A DNA stretch of 64,000 nt from Microterricola viridarii (GTDB lineage: Bacteria > Actinomycetota > Actinomycetes > Actinomycetales > Microbacteriaceae), in the NCBI RefSeq assembly GCF_001542775.1, contig NZ_CP014145.1, positions 2,232,001-2,296,000 of the forward strand, in the 5' to 3' direction. Position 1 is the stretch's first letter. Each line of letters starts with the position of its first letter. Shown here piece by piece: positions 10,450 through 19,597 of the stretch. A program made the position numbers and the translations under genes. The notes beneath the pieces are model-generated. The model was not told the origin of the DNA and did not search any database. It was given only the letters and a program-made list of their open reading frames with translations.

Positions 10450-10761
10450 ATGCACTCGCTTTTCGATGACGATCCGGACATTCCTGACCCGGACGAGGCA
10501 CGCCCTCGTCCCATGTTGGAAAGTCAGCGGTCCCAGATCCGAGATGCGTTCGGAGCGCTCGGCTTGACGACTGCTCGCGAGCAGTTCGCCCTCGTCGAAG
10601 AACTCACCGGCGTCCGGCTAAACCGCGTCACTGACCTCACCGAAAATGCGGCTCGGACGCTCATGTACGCGCTCAAGGGGCGTGCGCAGAATGCGGGCCG
10701 CTCGAATACCGGCGATTCCTGGGCGGACCGCGAGGAGGACACCTGGATCGATCGACTATGA
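10450..10761 (+). CDS. Small protein divergent from BREX-2, recombination-protein-like helical domain
   Basis: The 103-residue protein is acidic at its N-terminus (DDDPDIPDPDE). Its middle part (about residues 24-78) has the pattern QRSQIRDAFGALGL ... VEELTGVRL ... LTENAARTLMYALKGR. That pattern resembles the small helical C-terminal domain of some phage ERF/RecT-type and single-strand-binding proteins (xx-Q-I-xx-L ... EL-x-G ... LT-x-x-E-A). The ATG has GAGGA 7 bases upstream. It stands alone facing pglW and could be a BREX accessory or regulator, or an unrelated island gene. I do not recognise a named family; the domain resemblance is inference. Confidence 0.7.
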   Translation: MHSLFDDDPDIPDPDEARPRPMLESQRSQIRDAFGALGLTTAREQFALVEELTGVRLNRVTDLTENAARTLMYALKGRAQNAGRSNTGDSWADREEDTWIDRL

Positions 10762-10997
10762 CAGCAGTTATTACCGCTCCCCAGTTGACAAAGTGATTTC
10801 GAATGGCCGCTGCGCGACCCAGCTGCTGCGGCTTCCCTCATCACAGCCAGGCTGCGGCCCACGAATGTTGGTTCGCTCGACACAGCCATCTGAAGAGTTG
10901 CGAACTTCGCTACGTCGGCCTGCCGAAGGCGAAACATCGCTGCGTCGTGATTGAGCGCGAGTAGGCCCCAACACCATACGACCGGTCCATCGGGAGT

Positions 10998-13745
10998 TCA
11001 GTTCGGCACCGGAGCTGTCCCTTTGCATCTCGGGTAGCGCTGGCATCCAAGAAACGCGCCACGCTTGCTCACACGTCGCACCATGAAGGCGCGCTCGCAG
11101 TTCGGGCACACCGTGGATTCCAGCGGCTCTCCAATGGCGTTCGTGCGTATGAGTCCACGGTCGGCGATGAGCTCCATCAGGAAGCGTGATTCTCGCTGTT
11201 CGACGGTCATGAGCAGCACTTTCCGGCGAGCACGGGTCAACGCCACGTAGAAGAGGCGACGCTCCTCCGCACGGGCGAAAGTCTCGGCATCCGGCATCGC
11301 CAGGCGCAGCACCGGATCTGTCGGGATCGTGCTAGGAAACCCCCATTTCCCCGACACCATGCCAGGGATCACAATGTAGTCGGCCTCGGCGCCCTTTGAC
11401 GCGTGGATGGTCATGAAACGCACATCGATGAGCTCAGACACACCGTTGAGCCCGGCCGCGTACTTGTCTTGATGGCGGTACCGCCCGAGCACAAAAACAG
11501 AGACTGGCCGACCATGAGGTTGTGAGATTTGGCCGCTCACGATCTGCTTGTGGAGCACAGTGAGCCAGTGCCGGAGCGCGGGCGCAACCGAGTCGTCTTT
11601 GTCGACGGAGATCACCTGAAACGTTGGCGGGTGCTCGGCGGCAGCAGAGAGTACCGATTTAGTGATCTGCTCGGGATTCTTGAGCACGAACTGGCTTGAC
11701 GCATCGGCAATTGACTGAGGAAAGCGAAAAGTGCGTTCGAGGCGCAAGACCTCGCTTGGCCCGAACCAACTCTCGAATCGGGTCATCACCGAGATGTCAG
11801 CACCGGCGAAACGATTGATGCTCTGCCAATCATCGCCGACGGTGAATAGGTGCCGACCCGGCGCCGCGACGAGCGCTCGAGCGAGACGGGCGCGGGCATT
11901 GCTGGCATCCTGAAACTCGTCGACCATGACGAGCTCATATGGGCTCTGCCAGTCCCCCTCCTCAAGGTGATCGGCGGAGAGGTTGAGCATGTCCTCAAAG
12001 TCGATGCAGCCTTCGGCGGCAAGGCGTTGCTGCCACTCGGAGCGAATCTTCGCGAACAGCGACAAGAACGATGCGTCGCGAAACCGCACCTCGCCATCGC
12101 GCTCACTCTCGAGTTTGGCCCGCAGCTGCTCATCACTCAGGCGGTTGCTCTTGGCATGCGTGAGAAAGCTGCGAAACGTTGCCACAAGGCGTTCATTCTC
12201 GACGACCTTCTCACCCCGGGTGGGGCGATCTGGGTTGAAGCTCAGGTGGATGCCTCGGCGAGTGAGCTGCTCGCTGAGCTCGCTCAGTGCGCGCCCGCTC
12301 CACAACTCTGCCATCGTGGTCTCGAGCAGTGCAGTGCCGTGCGCCTTGTGCAGCTGCCGCTTCCAATGAATCCCGTCGAGATACCCGTCGAACTCAATCG
12401 GGGGCTGTCCCTGCTCGTCAAGAGCCCAGTGCTCGTGGTAGGTCCCGATGGCTGGATAGTAGAAGTCTGGCCGATACTGACCGTGTAGTTCGTCGGCAGT
12501 ATCGATCTCGTACGGTCGCTCATAGACGTAGTCGACACCGTTGAAGAAGAGCCAGTCAGCGATCAGGCGCTCACCGGAGCTCTTGACGTCCTCGCCTTTC
12601 GCGGTGGTGAAGAGAGCGGCTTCGGCGGCCGAGGAGGCTTCGCTCTCGTGGCGCGCATCTTTGTAGTCGCGTGCGAGCACCGCCCGAAAGAAGTCCCATT
12701 CACGGCGGAACCCGCCATCCTGAGCACGAAGATCACTAACGATCTCGCCGAGTCGTTTCAGGTCTCCACCGCCCTCGAGCCACGGCGCGAGAGTCGGTTT
12801 ACGCCCGGTTGCTTGGCCGATGATTTCAAGACCGAAGGCATGGAAGGTGCGTGCGGAGATAGTCTCAGCGCCAATGCCGAGCGGTGCAAGCCGATCTATT
12901 GTGCGCTGGCGCAGCTCTGCAGCGGCGGCTGCGTTGAACGCGAGCATCAGGATCTTTTCGGGCGCGATCAGCCCTCGGCTCACGGCGAATCCAGCCTTTG
13001 CCACCATCGTGGAGGTCTTTCCCGAGCCGGCAGAGGCCACAACCAGAACACGGTTCTCGAAGCAAACGACTGCCGTCGCTTGTTCCGGAGTCAGCGGCGA
13101 CTTCTCAACGAGATCAAAGAAATGTTTGTTGGCGAGAAGCTCGGACTCCAAATACGCACCGTTGTGCTCGGCAATGTGCCGCGGAAGGTCGAGTGTCCAG
13201 CTGTGGATGCCGAGGCTCCCCGACCTGCGGAGTTTGGAGATGTCGTCTGCCAGTAGAGGCTCATCCAGAAGTGGCCCGATACCTATTGCCGCGCGGCGCT
13301 GCTCCCATTCAGCAGCGAATTCCCTCGTCAGCCAGCCATGGCGTCGAAATTGCTCCTTGATCGCAGCTGCGAGCGCACTTGACCATTCCGCACCCCGTTG
13401 CACCGCCGTACTCAAGGCGGCACGTAGAGCGGATTCGCGGCGACTCGCGATCAGTTCTCTGCGCGCGTCCTGCACTGCGGTGACGATGCGCCGGGCACGC
13501 GCCGCGCTCAGCCGCTCCAACCGCAGTACTGAGCTGCCGGTGGTGAACTCAAGGGCAGACCAGGGGAACCCTCGCAGTTGGCGGATCTCAAATCCGCTAC
13601 CAAGATCACATTCCGCAAACGCGTCACCGGGACGTGAGCCTTGCGTAGCGACCAACGCCTCTCCATCAATGGCGAGCTTCCATGCTGGTGCACGAACGCC
13701 TCCGAGACGACGGGCCAGCGCCGACGGCTCCCAGAGTTTCTGCAC
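10998..13745 (-). CDS. UvrD/HelD-type superfamily 1 helicase with PD-(D/E)XK-like insert and C-terminal zinc ribbon
   Basis: This 915-residue protein is an SF1A DNA helicase. The Walker A ASAGSGKT is at residues 238-245 and motif II (VMVDEFQD) follows in the second half. An inserted segment between them (YRPDFYYP, then EHWALDEQG, then TALLETT) has the spacing of a restriction-endonuclease-like PD-(D/E)XK nuclease, as in some helicase IV relatives. The C-terminus carries a topoisomerase-type zinc ribbon with four cysteines (CPNC ... CQRYPRC). The GTG start follows the exonuclease stop with no gap (TAGGTG), so the two proteins are probably made together. It could serve in DNA repair or phage defence; the location between BREX-2 and a GmrSD-like gene favours defence. 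Nuclease activity is inferred. Confidence 0.9.
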   Translation of the reverse strand: MQKLWEPSALARRLGGVRAPAWKLAIDGEALVATQGSRPGDAFAECDLGSGFEIRQLRGFPWSALEFTTGSSVLRLERLSAARARRIVTAVQDARRELIASRRESALRAALSTAVQRGAEWSSALAAAIKEQFRRHGWLTREFAAEWEQRRAAIGIGPLLDEPLLADDISKLRRSGSLGIHSWTLDLPRHIAEHNGAYLESELLANKHFFDLVEKSPLTPEQATAVVCFENRVLVVASAGSGKTSTMVAKAGFAVSRGLIAPEKILMLAFNAAAAAELRQRTIDRLAPLGIGAETISARTFHAFGLEIIGQATGRKPTLAPWLEGGGDLKRLGEIVSDLRAQDGGFRREWDFFRAVLARDYKDARHESEASSAAEAALFTTAKGEDVKSSGERLIADWLFFNGVDYVYERPYEIDTADELHGQYRPDFYYPAIGTYHEHWALDEQGQPPIEFDGYLDGIHWKRQLHKAHGTALLETTMAELWSGRALSELSEQLTRRGIHLSFNPDRPTRGEKVVENERLVATFRSFLTHAKSNRLSDEQLRAKLESERDGEVRFRDASFLSLFAKIRSEWQQRLAAEGCIDFEDMLNLSADHLEEGDWQSPYELVMVDEFQDASNARARLARALVAAPGRHLFTVGDDWQSINRFAGADISVMTRFESWFGPSEVLRLERTFRFPQSIADASSQFVLKNPEQITKSVLSAAAEHPPTFQVISVDKDDSVAPALRHWLTVLHKQIVSGQISQPHGRPVSVFVLGRYRHQDKYAAGLNGVSELIDVRFMTIHASKGAEADYIVIPGMVSGKWGFPSTIPTDPVLRLAMPDAETFARAEERRLFYVALTRARRKVLLMTVEQRESRFLMELIADRGLIRTNAIGEPLESTVCPNCERAFMVRRVSKRGAFLGCQRYPRCKGTAPVPN

Positions 13746-14993
13746 CTACTGGCCGAGCAAGGTCGCGAGCGTGCTTTCCCCAACGATGGGGATGCCATAC
13801 TCTCGCGCCTTGCGCGCCTTTCCGGACAGCGAGTCGGGGTCGGCGGCAACAACGAGGGCGACCTTCTTGGTGATGGCCGGCTTGGGAACGAAGCCGCGCG
13901 CAGTGAGATCCCGGTGCCAGTCGTCTCGCGGGCGACTCATCTCGCCGGTGAGCACGACGTGGTCGCCGTGCGAGAGCTGGAAGGCGCCAGGCACGATCGC
14001 GATACGCGCGTCGTTCCCAGTCTCAACAAGCGCCGCAGGCTGCTGGAACGCAGCCGTCAGATATGCGCCTTCGATCGACAGGAGTTTCGCAACTGCCGCG
14101 AGGTCGGCGATCTCGTCGGTGGTGAGCACGCCGTCGGCCCAGGCGATGCGAGTGAGCGCATCGAAGTACTCATGGTGGAGACGCGCACAGGTTTCCCTGC
14201 TGATGCTCAATTCGTCGGCTGTGCGGACGAGCGCATCAGATTCGTGTGCCGACAGGAGCCGGTCAATGAGGCAGCGGTCGAGGAGAGCGAGATACTCCTG
14301 GTGCTCAGCCGGCCCGGCGAGTTCGGGCAGCTTGATCGCAATGCGTTCCAGAAATGAGGTGGGCTCGGGGGCGCTGGCGAAGCCGCGCGGCCGCCACACC
14401 TCGTCTCGGTGGCGCGCGAGCGCACGCGGTGGCCACGGATCAGCGAGGGCGGCATCGATCTGTCGGAACCAAAAGTCGTCGGCATCCGTCGCCCCGATGT
14501 ACTCCCCCAACAGCCGCGCGGTGGCCAAAGCGTCGGCACTGGCCCGGTGTGCATCATCGAGATCGATATCGAAGGCGGCGCAGCAGTCCGCAAGGGATCT
14601 GCCTGCGCCGGGGATGAGCTCGGCGGCCAGCTGCATCGTGCACAGCGTGTGCAGCTGGGGGCCAATCTCGTAGCCTGATCGGGCAAGCTCGTGCACAAGG
14701 AAGCGCGAGTCGAAGCTGGCGTTATGGGCGACGACGACGCGGCCGTCGAGCAGTTCGACGAGGTGGCCGGCGATGTCGTCGAAACTCGGCGCGTTGAGCA
14801 CGTCACGGGCACGGATGCCGTGGATGTGCTGCGCGCCGATGTCGCGTTTGGGATTGACCAGCGTCTCCCATTGCCCGGTAACTCGGCCGAGCTCGTTGAC
14901 GTGCACGACGGCGACCTCGACGACACGGTCATGTTTGGCGGGGCTGAACCCGGTTGTCTCGAAGTCGATCACTGCGAAGCCTGCGCTGGCCAT
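13746..14993 (-). CDS. DEDDh 3'-5' exonuclease with TerB-like and BRCT regions
   Basis: The N-terminal 170 residues are a DnaQ-type exonuclease with all five expected residues: D10 and E12 in DFETTG, D95 in HNASFDSRFL, H149 and D154 in HRASADALAT. The middle (about 230-310, LLSAHESDAL ... ADGVLTTDEI) looks like a TerB-type helical domain. The last 80 residues (HVVLTGEMSRPR ... GIPIVGES) fit a BRCT domain, a DNA-end or protein-binding module also found in NAD-dependent ligases. The ATG at 14993 has an AAGGGGGAA ribosome site. It is the first gene of a two-gene unit with the adjacent helicase. It is not the replicative epsilon subunit, given the extra domains and context. Confidence 0.88.
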   Translation of the reverse strand: MASAGFAVIDFETTGFSPAKHDRVVEVAVVHVNELGRVTGQWETLVNPKRDIGAQHIHGIRARDVLNAPSFDDIAGHLVELLDGRVVVAHNASFDSRFLVHELARSGYEIGPQLHTLCTMQLAAELIPGAGRSLADCCAAFDIDLDDAHRASADALATARLLGEYIGATDADDFWFRQIDAALADPWPPRALARHRDEVWRPRGFASAPEPTSFLERIAIKLPELAGPAEHQEYLALLDRCLIDRLLSAHESDALVRTADELSISRETCARLHHEYFDALTRIAWADGVLTTDEIADLAAVAKLLSIEGAYLTAAFQQPAALVETGNDARIAIVPGAFQLSHGDHVVLTGEMSRPRDDWHRDLTARGFVPKPAITKKVALVVAADPDSLSGKARKAREYGIPIVGESTLATLLGQ

Positions 14994-15086
14994 CTATTCC
15001 CCCTTGGATGAACACCTTCGACCCTATGGGGAGGCTTTGACAGCGCGCGAACCACGTTCTGGGGTGGACGCCACAAGCCACCGGGT

Positions 15087-15368
15087 TCAGGCCGCGACTT
15101 GAGCGGACGCCATTTGAGTGCGATGCCACGCCAGGTAGTCCGGCCCGGGACCATGCGATCCAGATGGAAGGAGGAGCGTGTTGGAGAGCCCGGCCTCGCC
15201 GAAATTGTGCCGGAACCTCGCGTCGCGCTCGATGGCCGCCTCCAGCTGACTCGACCGTTGGATGCGACCGTCATCCGTCACCGAGAAGAGAAAGCCCTCG
15301 AACGCGGCATCGTGGGTCGGGCACGCAGCCGGCCCATTCTGCGGATCGATGCGCTCGTAGTTCACCAC
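15087..15368 (-). pseudogene. C-terminal fragment of an HNH endonuclease
   Basis: The 93-codon frame (GTG at 15368) encodes a typical HNH-endonuclease tail: NYERIDPQNG, CPTHDAAFEGFLFSV, DGRIQRSSQLE, LLLPSG and PDYLAWHR. TAA and TAG stops lie directly before the start in the same frame. The DNA-binding N-terminal part and the first histidine of the motif are therefore missing. It sits 25 bases after the DUF262 gene on the same strand. I read it as the 3' remnant of a lost restriction endonuclease; expression as a short protein is possible but unlikely to be catalytic. Confidence 0.65.
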
Positions 15369-15393
15369 CTATTACACGCTGCGCACTCGAGGC

Positions 15394-17262
15394 TTAGAGA
15401 TCGAACAGCTTCATTGCTCGAGCAGCCAGCTCATCGGTTCGCGCAGCAATATCGTTCTGGTTGAAGTGCTCAGCAACAGCGAGACCAGCGTTCAGATTCA
15501 GGCCGTTCTTGTACCCGATGTAGTTCCCTCTCTGGTCTTTGCGATCTCGCTTCTCTGCGAAAGACTTGTTGCTCAGGGTGCTGTTGTATCCCGTGATCGT
15601 CAGGTTGCCGAGGCTGTGCACCATTCGTTCCTGAATTCGTTTAGCTTCGTCGAGATTTCCCCCCATCTCGGCAACCCATGCATCGGGAATATTCTCACCC
15701 TGGGGAAAGACGTGTTCAATTGACCAGACATACTTCTTGTTCTCACGCACCCATAGGTCTGCCCAAATCTCCTTCGTCTCGCTCTCTTTTGCTAGGGCAA
15801 TCAAGATGAAACGGGCCGTATCAGCGTTGAGATCATAGATGGGCCCACGAAGCGCATTCAGCATCAACTCGTCAGACGCGGCAACGGCTCGAAGTGCAAC
15901 CGCGACAAGCTCCACGATGTCCGCATCGGGCTCGCGTCGATTGATCGATCCAACGAGTTCCATGAATAGCCTGGTGAGGATGTTGGTCTGTGGGTGCCCA
16001 GTGAGGTTTCGACGCACAAAGAACCGGGTGAGCGTTTGTGTGACGAGAGCCATCTGAGAATCGTCCAATCGGAACGCTTCCCTCTCGTTTTCGAGATACA
16101 TCAGGAGCAGGTACGCGGGGCTTCCCTGTGCCCGGGCTAGGTCGGCAAGTGCTGCATCGAATGCCGTCGTGCTCGCCCCCACATCCATTCGCCCCAGAAT
16201 TCTGCGATAGGAACGACCCGCCCGCGTGAGCTGGGTCAGGAGCCGATCCAAGTCGTGATCGAGGAGCTCACCGTAGACCTTGATCAGATTTGATTTAGTG
16301 GCGATAGCCACGCCGGGGATGACCGGCCACTGCGATTTGTATGCGTTGTAATACTGGCGGAAGAATCGCTCTTGATTTGAGTAGTCGTCACCAAGATCTT
16401 CGAGTAGCTCTTTCCAACGGTCAAACGCCCCCTCGACTTTGTCGTCACCGTCAATCTCGCTTGAAGAGAGCAGATTGTTCTTAATGAGATCGATCGGTGT
16501 CAGCGGAAGGCCCCGATTGTTCAATGATTCGAACAGCACATAAGCGTCAGCGTAATTGCCCACTTCTAGTTTCACGAGAACAGCGTTCTTCACGTTTTCT
16601 AGGATGCCGAGGAGCGTCGAGACTCGCGATTCCTCGCGCTCGACAATGTGGTTCTCGAGCCGCGCCTGAAAATGTCTGTAGGCACGCATGATTCGTCTGT
16701 TCCCCAAGTTTGACACCGAGGGAGCTTCTACCTGGACCCCTGCATCCACCAGAACGTTGAGGTAATCTTCGTAGTTTGAATTCTGCCGCTGCGGCCGCAG
16801 CCTTGCCGCGGCTTTGCTCCCACCCCTTCCGCGAAGCGCAAGCTGACGACGAAGATTCGAGAGGTCTACCTTGTCGTCTTCGTCAAGTTCACCTTCTTCC
16901 TTTGCCAGCAATGCGTAAACTGCGGCGAGCAATATGGAGAGCGTCGTCATCCGCTGTTGCCCGTCAATCAGCTCGACAACGATCTCCTTGGCGGAATCCA
17001 CCGTCCTGTCGACACAAATAATGGTGCCAAGAAAATGCCCCGACTGCGGATCAGCTTCGACGAGGTCATCGAAGAGCTCGTCCCACTGAGGCTTCGCCCA
17101 GGAGTACTCGCGCTGATATCGAGGAACGGTGTAAACGACAGTATTCTCGGGGCTGAGAAGCGAGTACACCGGGTAATTGAGAACTGACTTGATCACTCCC
17201 AAAACATACTGGGCGGTGTTCTCGGCAGATGTCAGCCACACCGATCCCTTACGGACGTGCAT
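15394..17262 (-). CDS. DUF262/DUF1524 protein (GmrSD-like type IV restriction)
   Basis: The 622-residue protein has an N-terminal DUF262 (ParB/Srx-like nucleotide-binding) domain with VPRYQREYSW at 46-55 and LIDGQQRMTT at 98-107. A C-terminal DUF1524 HNH-like domain carries IEHVFPQ and LGNLTITGYN-x-x-L-x-N-x-x-F. This architecture is that of single-chain GmrSD/BrxU-type enzymes, which use nucleotides to cut modified phage DNA. GC content is low here (near 52% in sampled lines), so the gene is probably a recent arrival. The ATG at 17262 lacks a clear ribosome site; a GTG seven codons later follows AAGGGA and could be the true start. It fits functionally beside BREX-2, which spares modified DNA. 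Confidence 0.88.
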   Translation of the reverse strand: MHVRKGSVWLTSAENTAQYVLGVIKSVLNYPVYSLLSPENTVVYTVPRYQREYSWAKPQWDELFDDLVEADPQSGHFLGTIICVDRTVDSAKEIVVELIDGQQRMTTLSILLAAVYALLAKEEGELDEDDKVDLSNLRRQLALRGRGGSKAAARLRPQRQNSNYEDYLNVLVDAGVQVEAPSVSNLGNRRIMRAYRHFQARLENHIVEREESRVSTLLGILENVKNAVLVKLEVGNYADAYVLFESLNNRGLPLTPIDLIKNNLLSSSEIDGDDKVEGAFDRWKELLEDLGDDYSNQERFFRQYYNAYKSQWPVIPGVAIATKSNLIKVYGELLDHDLDRLLTQLTRAGRSYRRILGRMDVGASTTAFDAALADLARAQGSPAYLLLMYLENEREAFRLDDSQMALVTQTLTRFFVRRNLTGHPQTNILTRLFMELVGSINRREPDADIVELVAVALRAVAASDELMLNALRGPIYDLNADTARFILIALAKESETKEIWADLWVRENKKYVWSIEHVFPQGENIPDAWVAEMGGNLDEAKRIQERMVHSLGNLTITGYNSTLSNKSFAEKRDRKDQRGNYIGYKNGLNLNAGLAVAEHFNQNDIAARTDELAARAMKLFDL

Positions 17263-17569
17263 CGGTTAGCAACCGGCACGGCGCGCTCACTGACCGGACT
17301 GCGCACCAGTAGGAAGATCGCAATTCCACTACGCAAAACCGGCAAATGTGCCACCTGCGTTCGCCGCGTCGATGGCGCACATGGTGGCGGCAAGCGCCGA
17401 ATGCGATACACGTTCCGCGGGCTGGTCGAGCCACAGTCCTGGCGAGCTCGACTGCGGAGGCCTGGGCAAGCCGTCGCGGGTGTTCACAAACAGAGTCTTA
17501 ACTCCTTCGAGTGGGAGAAACATCGGCTCCATTGCATCCGCGAAGGATGCCGTTTGATCGCGCTGCGAC
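17263..17569. other. Intergenic region, no gene seen
   Basis: About 307 bases between the DUF262 gene and the NERD fragment. All open frames here are short and lack recognisable protein features. No tRNA, integrase or clean inverted repeat was seen. It probably carries the promoter of the DUF262 gene and decayed DNA. Confidence 0.4.
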
Positions 17570-18193
17570 TCAAGCTCTTGAGGCACCGGCCACCCGTGCC
17601 GGTGTTGACGCCGCCACGATCGATGCCGCGCTCACGAGCAAGCTATGCGCCGACGAGCTGGGCATGCGCGCGGGGAGCAACACTAATGCGCCGGCGGCGA
17701 GAGCGAGCAGACCGGCTATCCCCGCGAGCGCCCAGAGACGGCGCCAGCCGCGCGCCGCGCGCACCTCGGCGTGCAGCTCCGCGAACTGGCGCCGCGCCTC
17801 GGGCGGGTCGCCGGCATCCGTCGCCCGCCAAAGGTTGGGGTCGTCGATGGTGGCCAGCAGGTCGGTGACCGCGGCAGGGTTGAGCATCTCGGGCTGCTGT
17901 TTCAGCCAGCGGCGCACCTCGTGAGAGTTCAGAACCCGCACGCGCTCCGGCCGCTCGTTCACGGTGATGCGCTTGGGGTCGACGAGCACTATCAGCGGGC
18001 GCACGGGCACCGGATGCGGCATCCGCTCGCCCAAGAGGCGAGCAACCTTGCCTGCCTCCCCCTCGGCTTTCGGGATGTACTGATGACGTTGGCCGTCGAC
18101 GAGCATGGAACGCCCGGCAACCCAAATGTTCCTGCCGGCGTGGTGGTGCTTCGTGTTGGAGGGGAAGATTCCGCCGGGGCGGATGAGGAGCTC
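17570..18193 (-). pseudogene. NERD-domain protein, 5'-truncated
   Basis: From about 18193 leftward the frame reads like the second half of an actinobacterial NERD (nuclease-related) protein: RPGGIFPSNTKHH, GRNIWVAGRSMLVDGQ, PVRPLIVLVDP. A hydrophobic segment (LWALAGIAGLLALAAGALVLL) lies near the C-terminus. The frame can be extended to an ATG at 18337, but the extra N-terminal residues are not NERD-like and overlap the promoter and start of the divergent membrane-protein gene. The domain's N-terminal half (the DIDH-type strand) is absent. It is probably a remnant left at the edge of the defence island. Confidence 0.6.
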
Positions 18194-18269
18194 GAGGGCT
18201 CTCCGCGGCGCAGTCGAACGCAGGATGCGAACGATTCCCGGTCGCAAACTTCCAATGGCCTGCCACCGA

Positions 18270-18281
18270 TAGGCTCGCGCA
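18270..18281 (+). promoter_or_regulatory. Leaderless promoter TAGGCT-N6-ATG
   Basis: The -10-like hexamer TAGGCT (18270-18275) lies exactly six bases before the ATG at 18282. There is no ribosome-binding site between them. Transcription would begin at or beside the start codon. Confidence 0.6.
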
Positions 18282-18629
18282 ATGACTGAAGCCACATGTG
18301 CCGCGCTCGCCGCAGTGTTCCCGCTTGTGCTGATCACTATCGTTCTCGAGCAGCGATCGGTTCATGTGAATATCAGGAGCAGGGCGTGGTTTGAAAAGAC
18401 AACGATCGCCGTCGTCTCGATATCGCTGGCCGGCCTGGTCGCCTCAATTGTTGGTGTACAGCTCGGCGGACTCGAAGCGTTGTCTGCGTGGCCGCTCTGG
18501 CTGCTCTTCCTCGCCGCGGTTGTGGGGTTGGCGTTCCTGCTCATCGCGGTGCTGGCGACTTCATCCATCGAAGCCGAAGCCGGGGCGGCCAAACTTGCGA
18601 AGCGAAAGAAGAGGATGAAGCGCGTCTAG
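18282..18629 (+). CDS. Small membrane protein, three predicted helices
   Basis: The 115-residue protein has hydrophobic stretches at about residues 5-22, 41-60 and 70-92, and ends in a basic tail (KLAKRKKRMKRV) expected to face the cytoplasm. No enzymatic motif is visible and I do not recognise a family. The start is fixed by a leaderless promoter directly in front. It stands at the transition from the low-GC island to the high-GC chromosome and is transcribed away from the NERD remnant. Confidence 0.75.
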   Translation: MTEATCAALAAVFPLVLITIVLEQRSVHVNIRSRAWFEKTTIAVVSISLAGLVASIVGVQLGGLEALSAWPLWLLFLAAVVGLAFLLIAVLATSSIEAEAGAAKLAKRKKRMKRV

Positions 18630-18787
18630 CGGCCACGCAGACAGCGTCGCGTTCTGCCGCCGGCCATGGTGCAGTGCCGGCTCGTCAAGAGGGCGCTCAG
18701 TGATGCCCGTTCATCACGAGCCACCATCTATCCGATGACGCGCTGGAGGAGCGCTCCCCCCACCGCCTGAGGGAGCACCACCCCGTC

Positions 18788-19516
18788 TCAGCGCACGGCT
18801 GCGGTCGAGATCGCGGCGGCGAGCTCTGCCGGGCGGCTCCACATCGGCCAGTGCCCGGTCGGCAGGTCGACCAGCTCGAGGGTGCGGAGTGATGCGGTCT
18901 CTGCCAACATCTCGTTCCCCGCCCGGGCCATCTGCATCAGCACCTCCGACGGGAACGAGCAGGCAATGATCGTCGACGGCACGTCGCGCCGAGCGTCGTT
19001 TGTGAGGCGCACCACCTGCCGCATGGCGGGTCCGGGTTGCGGCACCGCGCGTTCCCGGAACCGGCGCAGGTCGCTCTCGCTCAGGCCATCCAGGCTCGCC
19101 TGGAGCTGGTCGAAGGGCGGCAGCTCCAACTCCTCCTGGTCCACCGGGAAGTCCCGGTCGAATGCCGAGCCGTCGCTCACCGGGCCACTGTCGACGTAGA
19201 CGACGCGGCTGACCGCGGTCGGGTTCTGGTCGAGGAGGACCGAGACCGGGATGCCCGCTCCGCTGTGCGCGACGAGCACGACGGCACGTCCGTCGCCGGA
19301 TGCCGCTGCGACAGCCTTCCCTAATGCCTCGACCTGGTCGTCCAGCGTGCGAGACGAGCGCTCCGGGTCGTCGGGGTCAAGGCCCGGGAGGGTGAGCGCG
19401 GTGACGGCGTGGCCGCGGGCGCGGAGCTCGGACGCGACGGCGTCCCACGCCCAGGCGCCGAGCCAGTGGCCGGGAACGAGAATGATCGAGGGCAGAGTGT
19501 TTGTGGTGACATCCAT
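18788..19516 (-). CDS. Alpha/beta hydrolase
   Basis: The 242-residue protein is an alpha/beta-fold hydrolase of the small esterase type. It has the oxyanion-hole motif VPGHWLGAWAW at residues 14-24, the nucleophile S85 in VAHSGAG and a C-terminal histidine in LPTGHWPMWS. It has no signal peptide, so it acts in the cytoplasm. It faces a WYL-type regulator across an 81-base gap containing repeated TGTCAC sites. That layout is typical of a regulator controlling its neighbouring detoxification or catabolic enzyme. The substrate cannot be told. Confidence 0.9.
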   Translation of the reverse strand: MDVTTNTLPSIILVPGHWLGAWAWDAVASELRARGHAVTALTLPGLDPDDPERSSRTLDDQVEALGKAVAAASGDGRAVVLVAHSGAGIPVSVLLDQNPTAVSRVVYVDSGPVSDGSAFDRDFPVDQEELELPPFDQLQASLDGLSESDLRRFRERAVPQPGPAMRQVVRLTNDARRDVPSTIIACSFPSEVLMQMARAGNEMLAETASLRTLELVDLPTGHWPMWSRPAELAAAISTAAVR

Positions 19517-19528
19517 GTGTCCATCGTC

Positions 19529-19569
19529 CTGCAGCCGCAGGACAGCGGCATGTCACTATTTCTGTCACT
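19529..19569. promoter_or_regulatory. Candidate operator between hydrolase and WYL regulator
   Basis: The divergent spacer has an inverted repeat CCTGC-N4-GCAGG (19529-19542) and a direct repeat TGTCAC at 19552-19557 and 19564-19569, spaced 12 bases apart. Sites repeated at about one helical turn between divergent genes are probable binding sites for the adjacent regulator. Confidence 0.4.
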
Positions 19570-19597
19570 TTTCCCGATATTTTGAGATGATGGTCTG

